This document shows positions 1 through 5,853 of a DNA stretch of 6,150 nt, piece after piece. The notes beneath the pieces were generated by a model. The model searched no databases, was not told the origin of the DNA, and saw nothing but the letters and a program-made list of their open reading frames with translations. Source of the DNA: Rhodospirillales bacterium (GTDB lineage: Bacteria; Pseudomonadota; Alphaproteobacteria; Rhodospirillales; 2-02-FULL-58-16); contig JAJFIG010000344.1 in the NCBI GenBank assembly GCA_021775195.1, positions 1-6,150 of the forward strand. The letters run 5' to 3'. Position 1 is the first letter of the stretch. Each line of letters begins with the position of its first letter. The translations under genes and the position numbers were made by a program.

Positions 1-2
1 GC

Positions 3-482
3 GCGAACGTCCACGACCTGTCCCGTGGCGGCGGCGATTACTGCATCAGCTGTCATGTCCCGCAAGGCTCCGGGGAAAGGATAACACCCCGCTGGGTCCT
101 CGATCAGGCGGGCGCCTACTATACGATGTACGACAGCCCGACCATCGACATGCGCGTCGCCAATCAGCCCCAGGGCAATTCGTTGGTCTGCCTGTCATGC
201 CATGACGGTACGGTCGCAAAGGACCACTTCCAGATCAAAACCGGCAACAGCGCCAATGACCTTTCCGGCGTTCATCCCATATCCGTCACCTACGATACCA
301 GCCGGGACCGTGAGTTCGTGGTTGCCACCAACGGAACCGTCAGTGGTCTGCCCTTGTTCGGCGACCGCGAGGACCAGGTCGAGTGCGCCACCTGCCATGA
401 TCCCCATGCCAACGGCCAGCATGCGATGCTGCGAATGGATAACCACGGCAGCGCCCTTTGTTTCGCCTGCCATATCAAGTAA
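3..482 (+). CDS. Tetraheme c-type cytochrome, doubled-CXXCH type (5' partial)
   Basis: The reading frame is open from the left edge to TAA at 480-482, giving 159 visible residues. It holds four heme c attachment motifs: CISCH (nt 42-56), CLSCH (189-203), CATCH (384-398) and CFACH (459-473). The last two, 25 residues apart with CATCHDPH and then LCFACH four residues from the stop, fit the doubled-CXXCH pattern of small multiheme cytochromes. CLSCHDGTVA followed by an HPISVTYD stretch is also typical of that cytochrome c3-like group. Such proteins are exported and carry electrons in the periplasm or at the outer surface; partner and redox role cannot be read here. The first visible residues (ANVHDLSRGG just before CISCH) resemble the region shortly after the signal peptide in this family, so probably only the signal peptide and a few residues are missing. 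An internal ATG at 126 would discard the first heme motif and is not the start. Confidence 0.88.
   Translation, partial: ANVHDLSRGGGDYCISCHVPQGSGERITPRWVLDQAGAYYTMYDSPTIDMRVANQPQGNSLVCLSCHDGTVAKDHFQIKTGNSANDLSGVHPISVTYDTSRDREFVVATNGTVSGLPLFGDREDQVECATCHDPHANGQHAMLRMDNHGSALCFACHIK
42..56 (+). other. Heme c attachment motif CISCH (first visible)
   Basis: Codons tgc-atc-agc-tgt-cat encode CISCH. The motif lies upstream of the first in-frame ATG of the visible fragment, which shows that the gene begins to the left of the window. Confidence 0.9.
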
Positions 483-528
483 CGGCTGAACCGGCGGGGA
501 GGAAACCGCGTCGCGGCCCGATCGTCGA

Positions 529-544
529 GCCCTGGTATCAGGGC
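529..544. terminator. Weak hairpin between two convergent genes
   Basis: GCCCTG (529-534) pairs with CAGGGC (539-544) around a four-base GTAT loop. It lies between the cytochrome and the facing gene and overlaps the latter's stop codon (538-540). No T-tract follows on either strand, so it is not a standard intrinsic terminator. It may be a transcription-slowing hairpin or chance. The rest of the 55-nt gap shows nothing else clear. Confidence 0.2.
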
Positions 545-1050
545 CCGAGCAGGGTATCGATCTCCGATTGGTCGAGGACTTCTTCGCTTCCGTGAATGGT
601 GGCGCTGGCCAAATCCATGAGTTTCTGGATGGTTTGCGACCCGTCCGCCATGATCATCCGCAGCTGATCCGTATTGTCGGCGGCCACGGCCTCGTCGGCC
701 CGTTCCAGGGTCATGGCGATCAGCCGGTTGATGGTGTCGGTGGTTACCTCGAACGGCTGGCGATAGCGCGTCGGGACGTGGGCATAGGCCTCGATGGCCA
801 GTTCCCGGTCTTGAATCGTGCTGTCGCGAAAATGTTCCTCATAGGTCTTGGGGTGCCATGACTTGGCATCCTCCAACATGTCCGGCATGTCGGGGATCAT
901 TTCCAGAAGCATGACGATCTCGTTGAAATGGTTGAGATAATCCGTCGCCAGCAGGGTCTGCTCGTTGATATTGGTTCCCTTGGCCTTCTCCTGATAAGCG
1001 GCGAAGTCGGGACTATCGCCGCCTCCGGCGGGGTTGATGTTCTCGTTCAT
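538..1050 (-). CDS. Uncharacterised helical protein with C-terminal FliM/CheZ-like CheY-binding peptide
   Basis: I do not recognise a named family. The 170-residue product has no signal peptide or membrane segment and is probably cytoplasmic. The first ~30 residues are polar and Gly/Asn-rich. A largely helical acidic body follows, with a Met-rich stretch (FNEIVMLLEMIPDMPDML, about 42-59), a YEEHFRDS motif (70-77) and FEVTTDTINRLIAMTLERADE near the middle. The last 12 residues, LDQSEIDTLLGP (159-170), resemble the CheY-binding peptide at the FliM N-terminus (LSQ-EIDALL) and the amphipathic C-terminal CheY-binding helix of CheZ (ASQDQVDDLL). The terminal position matches CheZ, but I see no CheZ active-site DxxxQ pattern. 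I infer an adaptor or regulator that docks a CheY-like receiver. ATG at 1048-1050 is chosen as the only start that keeps the whole frame; its ribosome-binding site is poor. It is probably monocistronic, convergent with the cytochrome and divergent from cimA. Confidence 0.8.
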   Translation of the reverse strand: MNENINPAGGGDSPDFAAYQEKAKGTNINEQTLLATDYLNHFNEIVMLLEMIPDMPDMLEDAKSWHPKTYEEHFRDSTIQDRELAIEAYAHVPTRYRQPFEVTTDTINRLIAMTLERADEAVAADNTDQLRMIMADGSQTIQKLMDLASATIHGSEEVLDQSEIDTLLGP

Positions 1051-1127
1051 GGCGACGGGCGTCCCGGTATCAATCCGCGCGGGTTCTATTGTTGACGGCC
1101 AGGCCCGTGGTTTCCCAGGGCGCCCGC

Positions 1128-1133
1128 ATTATA
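1128..1133 (-). promoter_or_regulatory. Candidate -10 element for the 170-residue protein gene
   Basis: Read on the minus strand this is a perfect TATAAT about 77 nt upstream of the ATG at 1050. At 16-18 nt spacing no good TTGACA-like -35 box is seen, and there is no extended TGn. A start site near 1121 would leave a leader of about 70 nt. The match is notable in GC-rich sequence but is unsupported by a second element. Confidence 0.33.
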
Positions 1134-1237
1134 GCCCGCCCGTAACATTCCAGCATACTTCGTTGTGCCCCTGCCGTCCGGTCCCCGGGCGCCGGCGATT
1201 ACTCTGGAAGAGACCACGGACCGCTGCCGTTCATCTG

Positions 1238-1243
1238 TAAAAT
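1238..1243 (+). promoter_or_regulatory. Candidate -10 element for cimA
   Basis: TAAAAT matches five of six -10 consensus bases and sits roughly 100 nt before the cimA start. No convincing -35 hexamer is found 16-18 nt upstream. It is the best A/T-rich hexamer on this strand of the intergenic region, but the support is weak. Confidence 0.22.
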
Positions 1244-1325
1244 GGCGGAAATCCTTGAGCCCGGTGGCTAAATTCGGCATTGTCGCGCGATCCCGTTATC
1301 GGGCCCTGGGAACCGACCTGACTTT

Positions 1326-1330
1326 GGAAG
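1326..1330 (+). promoter_or_regulatory. Ribosome-binding site of cimA
   Basis: GGAAG lies 10 nt before the ATG at 1341. It supports this start, as does the YLYDCTLRDGAQTQ motif beginning at residue 7, which leaves no room for a later start. Confidence 0.55.
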
Positions 1331-1340
1331 CGATGCCGAA

Positions 1341-2942
1341 ATGAGCGACAAGCGCGTCTATCTCTATGATTGTACCCTGCGCGACGGGGCCCAGACCCAG
1401 GGCGTCGATTTCAATGTCGCCGACAAGGTTGCCATAGCCTGGGAACTCGACCGCCTCGGCATCGATTACGTCGAGGGCGGCATGCCGGGCGCCAATCCCA
1501 CCGACGATGCTTTCTTTGGCGAGCCGCCGGCCCTCGATCACGCCCGCCTGACCGCATTCGGCATGACCCGGCGCGCCGGGCGCAGCGCCGACAACGACCC
1601 CGGCCTCAACGCCACGGTCTCGACCGCGGCCAAAAGCGTTTGCATGGTTGGCAAGACCTGGGATTTCCACGTCGATGTCGCCCTCGACATCACGCCGTCC
1701 GAAAACATCGACATCATTGGCGACAGCATCGCCTTCGCCGCCAAGCGGGTCGACGAGGTCCTGTTCGACGCCGAACACTTCTTCGATGGCTACATTGCTG
1801 ACCCGGCCTTTGCCATGGATTGCCTGAAGGCCGCCATGGACGCCGGCGCGCGCTGGGTCGTGCTGTGCGATACCAACGGCGGCATGCTGCCCCACGATGT
1901 CGAGCGCATCGTCGGCGAGGTTGTGGAGAAAATCCCCGGCGACCATGTCGCCATCCATTGCCACGACGATACCGGCAATGCCGTGGCCAGCAGCCTGCTG
2001 GCGGTCCGCGCCGGGGCCCGCCAGATCCAGGGATCTCTCAACGGCCTCGGCGAACGCTGCGGCAATGCCGACCTGGTATCGATCATCCCGTCCCTGGTCC
2101 TCAAGACCGACTTCGAGACCGCCGTGACCCCGGAACGGCTCCTTCATCTGTCCCACGTCTCGCGACTGCTCGACGAGCGCCTCAACCGCGCCCCGCGCCG
2201 CAACGCGCCCTACGTCGGCGAGTCGGCGTTCGCCCACAAGGGTGGCTTGCATGCGTCGGCGGTGGAGAAGGACCCGCGCTGTTACGAACACATAGACCCC
2301 GAACTGGTCGGCAACCACCGCCATATCGTCGTTTCCGACCAGTCGGGCCGGTCCAACATCCTCGCCCGTTTTCGCGAGATCGGCCTGGACATCGACCCCG
2401 CCGACCCCAAGGTCACGCGCCTGGTGGAGGCGGTCAAGGAACGGGAGTTCGACGGCTACGCCTACGACGGTGCCGAGGCCAGTTTCGAGCTTCTCGCCCA
2501 TGGCATCCTCGGCGACGTCCCCAAATATTTCGGCCTCACCAGTTTCCGCGTCATCGACGAGCGGCGCTGGAACGCCAGGGGCGAGCTCATCACCCTTTCC
2601 GAGGCGACGGTGAAGCTGGCGGCCGGCGGCCATGACCTGATGTCGGTGGCCGAGGGCAACGGCCCCGTGAACGCCCTCGACGCCGCACTGCGCAAGGTGC
2701 TGACACCCATCTATCCGCCGCTCGAGGACCTGCGCCTGGTGGACTACAAGGTCCGCATCCTGACCCCCGGTGAGGGCACCCGCGCGGTGACCCGGGTGAT
2801 GATCGAAAGCGCCGACAGCCACGGTGAGCACTGGGCGACGGTCGGCGTCTCGACCAACGTCATCGACGCTTCCTACAACGCGCTCCGCGACAGCATCGTC
2901 TACAAACTCTACCGCGACGGCGCCGCCACGGCCGCCTCCTGA
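1341..2942 (+). CDS. cimA: (R)-citramalate synthase
   Basis: CimA condenses pyruvate with acetyl-CoA to (R)-citramalate, the first step of the threonine-independent route to 2-oxobutyrate and isoleucine, in the cytoplasm. The 533-residue length fits the long CimA form of the 2-isopropylmalate/homocitrate synthase family. The N-terminal TIM barrel opens with YDCTLRDGAQTQGVDF (about 9-24), whose R14, D15 and Q18 are the family's substrate and metal site. HCHDDTGNA supplies H206 and H208, and NGLGERCGNADL supplies N242, so the divalent-metal set D15/H206/H208/N242 is complete. AHKGGLHASA (298-307) carries the His of the linker subdomain that reaches the active site. From about V467 (VDYKVRILTPGEGT) the LeuA-type regulatory dimer domain follows, as expected for end-product control. 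The DGAQTQGVDF wording favours citramalate over isopropylmalate synthase. It is first gene of a probable trmJ-glycosyltransferase operon, 5 nt before the next start. Confidence 0.95.
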   Translation: MSDKRVYLYDCTLRDGAQTQGVDFNVADKVAIAWELDRLGIDYVEGGMPGANPTDDAFFGEPPALDHARLTAFGMTRRAGRSADNDPGLNATVSTAAKSVCMVGKTWDFHVDVALDITPSENIDIIGDSIAFAAKRVDEVLFDAEHFFDGYIADPAFAMDCLKAAMDAGARWVVLCDTNGGMLPHDVERIVGEVVEKIPGDHVAIHCHDDTGNAVASSLLAVRAGARQIQGSLNGLGERCGNADLVSIIPSLVLKTDFETAVTPERLLHLSHVSRLLDERLNRAPRRNAPYVGESAFAHKGGLHASAVEKDPRCYEHIDPELVGNHRHIVVSDQSGRSNILARFREIGLDIDPADPKVTRLVEAVKEREFDGYAYDGAEASFELLAHGILGDVPKYFGLTSFRVIDERRWNARGELITLSEATVKLAAGGHDLMSVAEGNGPVNALDAALRKVLTPIYPPLEDLRLVDYKVRILTPGEGTRAVTRVMIESADSHGEHWATVGVSTNVIDASYNALRDSIVYKLYRDGAATAAS

Positions 2943-2947
2943 CGGCA

Positions 2948-3727
2948 ATGGCCGGCACGGATTCCTCTCGTGTTGACCCGGCCGCGGAAACCGGCTCCGG
3001 TCCCGCGATAATCCTGGTCGACCCCCAGCTTGGCGAGAACATCGGCATGGTCGCCCGGGCCATGCTCAACTGCGGCCTCGTCGACCTGCGCCTAGTGCGG
3101 CCCCGCGACTCCTGGCCCAACGACAAGGCGGTGGCGGCGGCCTCGGGCGCCGATGCCGTCCTCGACCGTGCCCGGCTTTTCCCGGACACGGCGGCGGCCC
3201 TCGCCGACCTCCGGGTCGTCTTCGCCACCACCGCCCGCCCCCGGGACATGACCAAACCGGTGCTGACCCCCGAGGCCGCCGCCGCCCGCATGCGTGAAAT
3301 AGCGGACGCCGGCGACAACCGCTGCGGCGTCCTCTTCGGGCCCGAGGCCAAGGGCCTCCACAACGATGACGTCGCCCTCGCCGATGGCATCCTGGCGGTC
3401 CCCTTGAACCCCGCCTTCAGTTCCCTGAACCTGGCCCAGGCGGTGCTCATCGTCGGCTACGAATGGCTCAAGGCCGGAAGCGAGGCGCCGGAACCCGCCC
3501 TTTCGGTGCCCAAGGAGACCCGCCCCGCCACCAAGCAGGAACTGCTCGGCTTGTTCGAGCATCTGGAGCGCGAATTGGATGCCTGCGGGTTTCTGCGCGT
3601 CCGCGAGAAACGCCCCACCATGGTCCGCAACCTGCGCAACGTCTTCCAGCGCACCGGCCTCACCGAGCAGGAGATCCGGACCCTGCGCGGCGTCATCAAG
3701 GGGCTGACGTCCGGACGCAAGGGATAA
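2948..3727 (+). CDS. trmJ: tRNA (cytidine/uridine-32) 2'-O-methyltransferase, TrmJ-like (SPOUT)
   Basis: This SpoU-class RNA methyltransferase uses S-adenosylmethionine to methylate a ribose 2'-hydroxyl, in TrmJ that of residue 32 in the tRNA anticodon loop. The trefoil-knot motifs are all present in 259 residues: motif 1 PQLGENIGMVARAM (26-39) with N31 and catalytic R37; motif 2 LFGPEAKGL (129-137); motif 3 VPLNPAFSSLNLAQA (151-165). The C-terminal helical extension, HLERELDACGFL followed by MVRNLRNVFQRTGLTEQE and LRGVIKGL, is the TrmJ-type tail and separates it from the shorter TrmL. Substrate position 32 is inferred from the family, and some TrmJ relatives accept only C or U. It begins 5 nt after cimA with no clear Shine-Dalgarno, suggesting translation coupled to cimA. 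No later Met could serve, since motif 1 starts near residue 26. Confidence 0.88.
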   Translation: MAGTDSSRVDPAAETGSGPAIILVDPQLGENIGMVARAMLNCGLVDLRLVRPRDSWPNDKAVAAASGADAVLDRARLFPDTAAALADLRVVFATTARPRDMTKPVLTPEAAAARMREIADAGDNRCGVLFGPEAKGLHNDDVALADGILAVPLNPAFSSLNLAQAVLIVGYEWLKAGSEAPEPALSVPKETRPATKQELLGLFEHLERELDACGFLRVREKRPTMVRNLRNVFQRTGLTEQEIRTLRGVIKGLTSGRKG

Positions 3728-3729
3728 GG
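3726..3729 (+). promoter_or_regulatory. Ribosome-binding site deciding the glycosyltransferase start
   Basis: AAGG overlaps the trmJ stop codon and lies 9 nt before the ATG at 3739. It favours this start over the ATG at 3463, which lies within trmJ. Confidence 0.5.
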
Positions 3730-3738
3730 TTCCGGGAA

Positions 3739-5289
3739 ATGATCGGGGATCGGGCGCTGGCGTGGAACGAACGGGTCCTGTGCTCGGTCCGCGGCTTCCA
3801 TGTCGGCCTCGGCCTCTACCTGGTGGTGCTGTTTGCCTTCAAGGCCTATCTCTTCCCCGGGTCCTCCGAGGACGACGCCGAACAGCTCTTCTACGCCCAG
3901 ACCTTGGCCTGGGGTTACAAGCCGACCCAGCCGCCCCTGTACACGTGGCTGGTCCTCGCCAGCCAGCAGGTGTTCGGGGTCAGCGTCGCCGCCGTCGCCT
4001 TCGTCAAGTTCGCTCTCCTCTATCTGCTCTACGCCCTGATCTACCGTAGTGCCGCTATCGTCCTCGGCGACCGGCGCCTTGCCGTGCTTGCCGCCCTGTC
4101 GCTGCTCGGCATCTATTACCTGGCCTGGGATTCGGTCCTCAATTTCAGCCACACGGTGCTGGTCGCGGCCATGTGCGTGTTCACCCTCCTGGCCGTGCTG
4201 CGCCTCGATCATCGCGACGGCTTGGCCGATTACGGGCTCCTCGGCATTGCCATCGGCCTGGGGCTGATCTCCAAGTACAATTTCGGCCTTTTCCTGATCC
4301 CCCTCGCCGTCGCCTGTCTGAGTCAGCCGGACCTGCGAACAAAACTGTTTTCAAACAAAGGGCTGCTGGCGCTCGCCCTCGCCGCTGCCGTTGCCGGTCC
4401 TCATTTTTTCTGGGCCCTGACCGAGCCCGGCGGTTTCGCCGCCGTCTCCCACAAGAACATCGTTCCCGTCGATCACGTCGAACGGAGCTATTTCGAGGGC
4501 GCCGCCGCCGGAACCCTGGACGCCGCCTGGGGCATCGTCAATTTCGTCTCGCCCCTGATCGTTCTCTACCTGGTCTTTTTCCCCCGGGCCTTCCGGCCCC
4601 TCGGCACCACCGACACGGCATCGGCCCGCCACCGGCGCCTGTTCGAGGTCATGTTCCTGACCTTCGCCGCCCTGTTGCTGCTCGGCATCGTCCTGTTCCA
4701 GATCACCGCCGTCCGCAATCACTGGATGGTGGTCCTGGTCCCGTTCCCCATCTACATGATGGCCCGCGTCCAGGCGACCGCCCCCGCTCCCGGGCGGCTC
4801 CGGGGCTTTGCCGGGCTCATGGCCGTCCTCGCCGTGGCCGTGGCCGTCGGGGTTCTGGGGCGCTACACGACCGGCCCCGGGTATTGCCGCAAGTGCAATT
4901 TCTTCATCGCCTATGCCGACCTGGCGTCGGAGCTCCGCCAGGCCGGGTTCCAGGGCGGCACCATCGTTTCCTACGACTATCCCAATCAGGTGGGCGGCAA
5001 CCTTCGCGCCCATTTCCCGGACTCGCGGGTCGCGAGCTGGCGCTACAGGCCGTTCACGGGACCGGCCCGTGACGGCGGCGGAACCTGTCTTTTGATCTGG
5101 CCCCGGGGTTTTCCTCATCTGCCCGACGGCAGGGACGAGATGTCGCGCCTGGCGACGACCCTTTTCGGCACCCGCTACACCGGCGACGAGCCCGTGCGCG
5201 CCATCGACGCCGCCATCGCCGGTTCCGCCGGCCGGACCATCCCGCTCGCGTACATGCTGGCGACCGACGAGCACGGCACCTGTAGATGA
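3739..5289 (+). CDS. PMT/ArnT-like integral-membrane glycosyltransferase (GT39/GT83-like)
   Basis: The 516-residue product has about eleven hydrophobic segments (near 20-39, 81-103, 109-128, 135-152, 162-178, 182-197, 207-226, then four more to about 370) and a soluble C-terminal domain of about 140 residues. After the first membrane span comes SSEDDAEQLFYAQTLAWGY, then QPPLYTWL (42-71), the acidic loop and WGY-PPL signature of dolichyl/undecaprenyl-phosphate-sugar-dependent transferases (PMT_2). GLISKYN (175-181) is another family-like motif. Such enzymes move a sugar from a polyprenyl-phosphate donor to lipid A, glycan or protein on the periplasmic side; donor and acceptor cannot be read here. 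The C-terminal domain has a CRKC pair (C383, C386) and a GGNLRAHFP stretch seen in alphaproteobacterial relatives. ATG 3739 is chosen: AAGG at 3726-3729 precedes it and it follows trmJ by 11 nt. The frame stays open back to 3463, but that Arg-rich extension lies inside trmJ. Its stop is 3 nt from the convergent coq7 stop. Confidence 0.85.
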   Translation: MIGDRALAWNERVLCSVRGFHVGLGLYLVVLFAFKAYLFPGSSEDDAEQLFYAQTLAWGYKPTQPPLYTWLVLASQQVFGVSVAAVAFVKFALLYLLYALIYRSAAIVLGDRRLAVLAALSLLGIYYLAWDSVLNFSHTVLVAAMCVFTLLAVLRLDHRDGLADYGLLGIAIGLGLISKYNFGLFLIPLAVACLSQPDLRTKLFSNKGLLALALAAAVAGPHFFWALTEPGGFAAVSHKNIVPVDHVERSYFEGAAAGTLDAAWGIVNFVSPLIVLYLVFFPRAFRPLGTTDTASARHRRLFEVMFLTFAALLLLGIVLFQITAVRNHWMVVLVPFPIYMMARVQATAPAPGRLRGFAGLMAVLAVAVAVGVLGRYTTGPGYCRKCNFFIAYADLASELRQAGFQGGTIVSYDYPNQVGGNLRAHFPDSRVASWRYRPFTGPARDGGGTCLLIWPRGFPHLPDGRDEMSRLATTLFGTRYTGDEPVRAIDAAIAGSAGRTIPLAYMLATDEHGTCR

Positions 5290-5292
5290 TTT

Positions 5293-5853
5293 CTAGAAAC
5301 GTTCCGAGAGCCAGATGGCGAGCCGCGAACCGGTGCGCACGACCGACGTGAGCACCTCGTAGCCGGTTGCCCCTTCGGCGTCGTGGGCGAGGGCCGTTTC
5401 CCTGTGCTCCAGCTCATCCTCCCGGAAGGCGTTGACGGTCTCCCGTAGGTCCGCTTCGTCGTCGCCGAGCTGCTCGCCCTGGTGGGCGTAATGCTCGTCG
5501 ATGACCTCCTCGACGGCGACGGTGCAGGCCATGGCCGCCTTCTTGCCCAGCAGGGCCGTCCCGGCCCCCAGCGCGAACCCCGCCAGATGCCAGACCGGGG
5601 TCAGGACCGTCGGCCGGACCCGGCGCTTGGCGATCATGCGGTTGAAGGTGTCCAGGTGTTCGCGCTCCTGTTCGGCCATCCGGCGCAGCACCGGTCCGGA
5701 ACTTGTCTTTCCCAGGACGCTGATCTGCCCTTCGTAGATGCGCACGGCGCCGTATTCCCCCGCCTGGTTGACGCGGATCATGCGCGCGATCAGTTGTTCG
5801 TCGGTGAGGTCCCCGGGCAGGCGCCGGCGCCTCGGCTGTCCGTCGGTGCTCAT
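5293..5853 (-). CDS. coq7: Demethoxyubiquinone hydroxylase, diiron Coq7 family
   Basis: Coq7 hydroxylates the ring of demethoxyubiquinone, a late step of ubiquinone synthesis at the inner membrane, replacing the flavoprotein UbiF in many bacteria. The 186-residue length is normal for bacterial Coq7. The ferritin-like four-helix ligands are all visible: E33 in NQAGEYGA, E63 and H66 in EQEREHL, E115 in AVEEVIDEHY, and E147 and H150 in EDELEH. A hydrophobic stretch near 85-110 (PVWHLAGFALGAGTALLG) matches the membrane-contacting region of the family. The start at 5853 is supported by GGAAGGA about 5 nt upstream on the coding strand; an in-frame ATG much further up would run through dsbB in the wrong frame. 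Its ATG overlaps the dsbB stop as ATGA, implying coupled translation. The gene ends 3 nt from the facing glycosyltransferase. Confidence 0.95.
   Translation of the reverse strand: MSTDGQPRRRRLPGDLTDEQLIARMIRVNQAGEYGAVRIYEGQISVLGKTSSGPVLRRMAEQEREHLDTFNRMIAKRRVRPTVLTPVWHLAGFALGAGTALLGKKAAMACTVAVEEVIDEHYAHQGEQLGDDEADLRETVNAFREDELEHRETALAHDAEGATGYEVLTSVVRTGSRLAIWLSERF
5850..5853 (-). other. ATGA stop-start overlap, dsbB/coq7
   Basis: On the minus strand the bases ATGA hold both the coq7 ATG (5853-5851) and the dsbB TGA (5852-5850). Together with the GGAAGGA upstream inside dsbB, this points to terminating dsbB ribosomes restarting on coq7. Confidence 0.85.

Larger units (their letters stand above)
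1051..1340. other. Divergent intergenic region
   Basis: These 290 bases separate the minus-strand 170-residue protein gene from cimA and must hold the promoters for both, unless transcription comes from further away. On the minus strand there is the TATAAT at 1128-1133. On the plus strand TAAAAT at 1238-1243 (five of six -10 bases) lies about 100 nt before cimA, without a clear -35 box. Short inverted repeats occur, for example CGGTCC near 1179 with GGACCG at about 1218-1223, and CCCG-TTAT-CGGG near 1292-1303. None has attenuator or riboswitch form that I can recognise. The small frames on either strand here lack ribosome-binding sites and recognisable products, so I call no gene and no RNA. 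Confidence 0.5.

Noticed and set aside
505..517. CCGCG-T-CGCGG inverted repeat after the cytochrome gene
   Set aside because: The one-base loop cannot form as written and no T-run follows; it is expected by chance in GC-rich DNA.
1086..1280. 64-codon minus-strand frame in the intergenic region
   Set aside because: It has no ribosome-binding site and no recognisable motif, and it overlaps the likely promoter area for both flanking genes.
1296..2948. Very long open frame antisense to cimA (550 codons)
   Set aside because: It mirrors cimA almost exactly and its product is low-complexity Gly/Ala/Val/Asp-rich. This is the usual result of strong G/C third-position bias, while the plus-strand product has every CimA motif.
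3463..3738. N-terminal extension of the glycosyltransferase frame
   Set aside because: The added residues are Arg/Pro-rich, lie wholly inside trmJ in another frame and precede a well-placed ATG with an AAGG at 3726-3729.
4351..5274. 307-codon frame antisense to the glycosyltransferase
   Set aside because: Its composition is Gly/Glu/Asp-rich without motifs, and it lies opposite a clear membrane transferase. It is a base-composition shadow.
5290..5299. Ten-base palindrome TTTCTAGAAA at the glycosyltransferase/coq7 junction
   Set aside because: It is considered too short for a useful hairpin, lacks a loop and T-tract, and partly codes for the coq7 C-terminus. Not called a terminator or operator.
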